Below the pieces are notes generated by a model. That model did not search any database. It was not told the origin of the DNA and saw nothing but the letters and a program-made list of their open reading frames with translations. Of a stretch of DNA of 8,646 nucleotides, positions 7,266-8,646 are shown one piece after another; the first letter of the stretch is position 1; every line of letters starts with the position of its first letter. The stretch comes from an uncultured Selenomonadales bacterium (GTDB taxonomy: Bacteria; Bacillota; Negativicutes; Selenomonadales; Selenomonadaceae). The stretch lies in the NCBI GenBank assembly GCA_937910665.1, contig CALEPR010000191.1, forward strand, positions 1-8,646. The letters are read 5' to 3'. Made by a program: the position numbers and the translations under genes.

Positions 7266-7474
7266 TATATTACCTCGGCGATTAAAATTCCAAAAAATTT
7301 TTTACAAACATATTTGTTCGGAGTAAATTCGCCAATTTGAGTTTTAAATAATTTTATGACACAAGTTCTTTATCTCCGAAAAATATTCCTGCATTGGCGT
7401 TCGCTTATTCTTGGAAGTGTAGCATTTTTATCCGAAATTTTTATTAAACGCCGGTGATTAAAAAATTTTTGATA
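7266..7474. other. Intergenic region upstream of the LPP20-like gene and the rpsB promoter
   Basis: AT-rich spacer between divergent genes. It holds an imperfect inverted repeat, ACAAA-CATA-TTTGT (7304-7317), which could be an operator for the LPP20-like gene but has no other support. A 33-codon reading frame (7356-7457, plus) lacks a ribosome-binding site and is not called. No convincing minus-strand promoter, RNA gene or repeat is visible. Confidence 0.5.
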
Positions 7475-7504
7475 TTGCATAAAAAAAAGTTTTTGTGATA
7501 TAAT
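7475..7504 (+). promoter_or_regulatory. rpsB promoter (extended -10)
   Basis: A perfect TATAAT (7499-7504) preceded by TGA (7496-7498) makes a TGnTATAAT extended -10. TTGCAT (7475-7480) lies 18 bp upstream as a weak -35, as expected for extended -10 promoters. The predicted start near 7511 leaves a leader of about 106 nt before rpsB. Confidence 0.75.
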
Positions 7505-7524
7505 GCGCGGCGTTGAAAATATCA

Positions 7525-7590
7525 CGCGGAATGGAGCGTCTAACCTGTGCTGATTTTAATCAGTTGTCGGGCGCAAAAAAATATTCCGCG
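7525..7590 (+). promoter_or_regulatory. Structured 5' leader RNA of rpsB, candidate S2 autoregulatory element
   Basis: Nested pairing spans the leader. CGCGGAAT (7525-7532) pairs perfectly with ATTCCGCG (7583-7590). Inside it GCG (7536-7538) pairs with CGC (7572-7574), CCTG (7544-7547) with CGGG (7568-7571, one G-U), and CTGAT (7550-7554) with ATCAG (7559-7563) around a TTTA loop. The structure ends 11 nt before the AGGAGG of rpsB. Feedback control of rpsB-tsf by S2 binding its own leader is established in gammaproteobacteria; applying it here is inference. Confidence 0.5.
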
Positions 7591-7616
7591 AAAGTTTGAA
7601 CAGGAGGAATTTTCAA

Positions 7617-8450
7617 ATGGCAGTAATTTCAATGAAACAGCTTTTGGAGGCTGGAGTTCATTTCGGTCACCAAACACGCCGCTGGAATCCGAAAATGGCG
7701 AAATACATTTTCACGGAGCGCAACGGCATTTACATTATCGACTTGCAAAAAACCGTTCGCAAAGTCGACGAAGCTTACGAATTTGTTCGTAGCGTTGCCG
7801 AAGAAGGCAAGACGGTTTTGTTTGTCGGCACGAAAAAACAGGCACAAGAAGCAGTTAAGGAAGAGGCTATTCGTTCGGGACAATTTTTCGTAAATGAACG
7901 TTGGCTCGGCGGTATGTTGACCAACTGGAAAACAGTTTATAAATCAATCACTCGTTTGAATAAACTCAACGAAATGGAAGCCAACAACGCTTATGAAGGC
8001 TATACCAAGAAAGAAATTTTGAACCTGAAAAAAGAACGCGAAAAATTGGCGATTGTTTTGGACGGTATTAAAGAAATGGGTGGTCAGCCGGATTTGTTGT
8101 TTGTGATTGATACACCGAAAGAAGCTTTGGCGATTAAAGAAGCTAAAAAGCTGAATATTCCGGTGGTTGGCATTGTTGATACCAATGCCAATCCGCATGA
8201 AGTTGATTTCCCGATTCCGGGTAATGATGATGCGATTCGCGCTATTCAGTTTTATTGCGAGTTGGTATCCAGTGCTATTTTAGACGGTATGCAGGCAGAA
8301 ATTGCCGCTAAAGGTTTAGAAGTTTCTGAAGCGCAAACCGCCGAAGAAATTGTTGAACAAGCCGCTGCCGAAGAAAAGCCGGCACCGAAGAAACGGGCAA
8401 CGCGTAAGACTAAAGCTGCTGCTGAAGAACAAACAGCTGAAGCTAAATAA
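7617..8450 (+). CDS. rpsB: 30S ribosomal protein S2
   Basis: 277 residues from the ATG at 7617, chosen because AGGAGG (7602-7607) sits 9 bp upstream; an in-frame TTG at 7596 lies before that site and is rejected. S2 binds late in small-subunit assembly, bridges head and body of the 30S, and helps recruit S1. Family landmarks: AGVHFGHQTRRWNPKM (12-27), LFVGTKKQAQEAV (68-80), FFVNERWLGGMLTNWKT (90-106), PDLLFVIDTPKEALAIKEA (158-176), PVVGIVDTNANP (182-193) and PIPGNDDAIRAI (199-210). A low-complexity Ala/Glu/Lys tail covers about 237-277. Residues 1 to about 100 look Firmicute/Negativicute-like, while about 104-277 (NWKT, YTKKEIL, GIKEMGGQPDLLFVID, DFPIPGNDDAIRAIQFYCEL) resemble alphaproteobacterial S2. 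Proline codons after residue 100 are all CCG and glycine is mostly GGT with no GGA, unlike pnp. The gene therefore looks mosaic. Cotranscribed with tsf. Confidence 0.96.
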   Translation: MAVISMKQLLEAGVHFGHQTRRWNPKMAKYIFTERNGIYIIDLQKTVRKVDEAYEFVRSVAEEGKTVLFVGTKKQAQEAVKEEAIRSGQFFVNERWLGGMLTNWKTVYKSITRLNKLNEMEANNAYEGYTKKEILNLKKEREKLAIVLDGIKEMGGQPDLLFVIDTPKEALAIKEAKKLNIPVVGIVDTNANPHEVDFPIPGNDDAIRAIQFYCELVSSAILDGMQAEIAAKGLEVSEAQTAEEIVEQAAAEEKPAPKKRATRKTKAAAEEQTAEAK

Positions 8451-8480
8451 GTCATAAATCGCAAGGCGTTTTACCAATAT

Positions 8481-8515
8481 GGCGCGGCAACATAATCAAT
8501 TTATGAGACCGCGCC
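8481..8515 (+). promoter_or_regulatory. GC-rich intergenic hairpin between rpsB and tsf (attenuator candidate)
   Basis: GGCGCGG (8481-8487) pairs perfectly with CCGCGCC (8509-8515). An inner CATAA/TTATG pair (8491-8495 and 8501-8505) closes part of the loop. Only GGTTTATT follows, so it is not a full terminator. Position and form suit partial termination or message processing that sets the S2 to EF-Ts ratio. Confidence 0.5.
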
Positions 8516-8557
8516 GGTTTATTGAATTTAAATTATAATAGTAGAGGAATTAAAAAT

Positions 8558-8646
8558 ATGGCAGAAATTACAGCCGCTATGGTGAAAGAATTAAGAGAAA
8601 CAACCGGCGCCGGTATGCTTGATTGCAAAAAGGCTTTGGTTGAAGC
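8558..8646 (+). CDS. tsf: Elongation factor Ts, N-terminal 29 codons (cut off by window edge)
   Basis: The frame from ATG 8558 begins MAEITAAMVKELRE and continues TTGAGMLDCKKALVE, the conserved N-terminal UBA-like module of EF-Ts, which contacts EF-Tu. EF-Ts exchanges GDP for GTP on EF-Tu. AGAGGA (8543-8548) gives 9-bp spacing. The gene follows rpsB by 107 bp, the common bacterial order. The visible part is too conserved to assign a phylum firmly, but the base usage matches the alphaproteobacterium-like part of rpsB rather than the left of the window. Confidence 0.96.
   Translation, partial: MAEITAAMVKELRETTGAGMLDCKKALVE

Noticed and set aside
6810..7326. TTCGGAGTAA repeated at 6810-6819 and 7317-7326, flanking the LPP20-like gene, as a possible target-site duplication
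   Set aside because: A 10-bp match between two sites in several kilobases can arise by chance, and there are no terminal inverted repeats or transposase.
7266..7330. Minus-strand promoter for the LPP20-like gene (TTGTAA with TTTAAT)
   Set aside because: The spacing is about 15 bp and both hexamers are weak in an AT-rich stretch, so it is not called.
7356..7457. 33-codon plus-strand frame starting MTQVLYLRKIFLHW
   Set aside because: No ribosome-binding site, very short, no recognised similarity; it sits in a spacer with no other coding signs.
8534..8539. TATAAT just upstream of tsf
   Set aside because: No -35 at a suitable distance and no extended -10 TG; likely a chance match in AT-rich spacer.

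Overview
The window looks like chromosomal DNA from an uncultured, low-GC, outer-membrane-bearing Firmicute of the Negativicutes type. This is an inference from three things. The N-terminal third of ribosomal protein S2 is Firmicute-like. A family 9 (heptosyltransferase-like) glycosyltransferase points to lipopolysaccharide. Runs of A followed by T (AAAAATTTTT and variants) pervade both coding and intergenic DNA up to about position 7900. No rRNA, tRNA, CRISPR array, transposase or phage gene is visible.

Layout. Positions 1-904 (minus) hold the first 301 residues of a multi-pass membrane sensor histidine kinase, cut off by the window edge just after its phospho-acceptor histidine. Positions 1049-2584 (minus) encode a CydD-type ABC exporter half with a TTG start. 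A 116-bp divergent control region separates it from a GT9 glycosyltransferase (2701-3846, plus). In that region two candidate promoters facing opposite ways appear to share one -35 hexamer. A weak terminator precedes pnp (3947-6190), a complete polynucleotide phosphorylase with a Gly/Asn/Arg-rich tail, which ends in a good terminator. Next is a small lipoprotein with a cyclophilin-like domain (6332-6790), then a convergent gene for a secreted LPP20-like protein (6843-7265, minus). The final part is the translation operon rpsB-tsf: an extended -10 promoter, a structured leader RNA, rpsB (7617-8450), an intergenic GC-rich hairpin, and the first 29 codons of tsf.

How the genes relate. The window joins housekeeping functions (S2, EF-Ts, RNA decay by PNPase) with cell-envelope functions (glycosyltransferase, exporter, sensor kinase, two exported proteins). 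Apart from rpsB-tsf, and possibly cydD with the kinase, the genes look like separate transcription units.

Most notable points. (1) rpsB appears mosaic: Firmicute-like up to about residue 100 and alphaproteobacterium-like after it, with a change in codon habits and loss of the A/T-run signature at the same place. This is either a chimeric assembly or intragenic transfer. (2) The cyclophilin-like gene carries two identical 21-bp copies of its ribosome-binding site plus start codon, 114 bp apart and in frame. This suggests a grafted lipoprotein signal or dual initiation. (3) The cydD/GT9 divergent promoters are symmetrical about a shared -35. (4) The rpsB leader folds into a nested hairpin that could be an S2 autoregulatory element.
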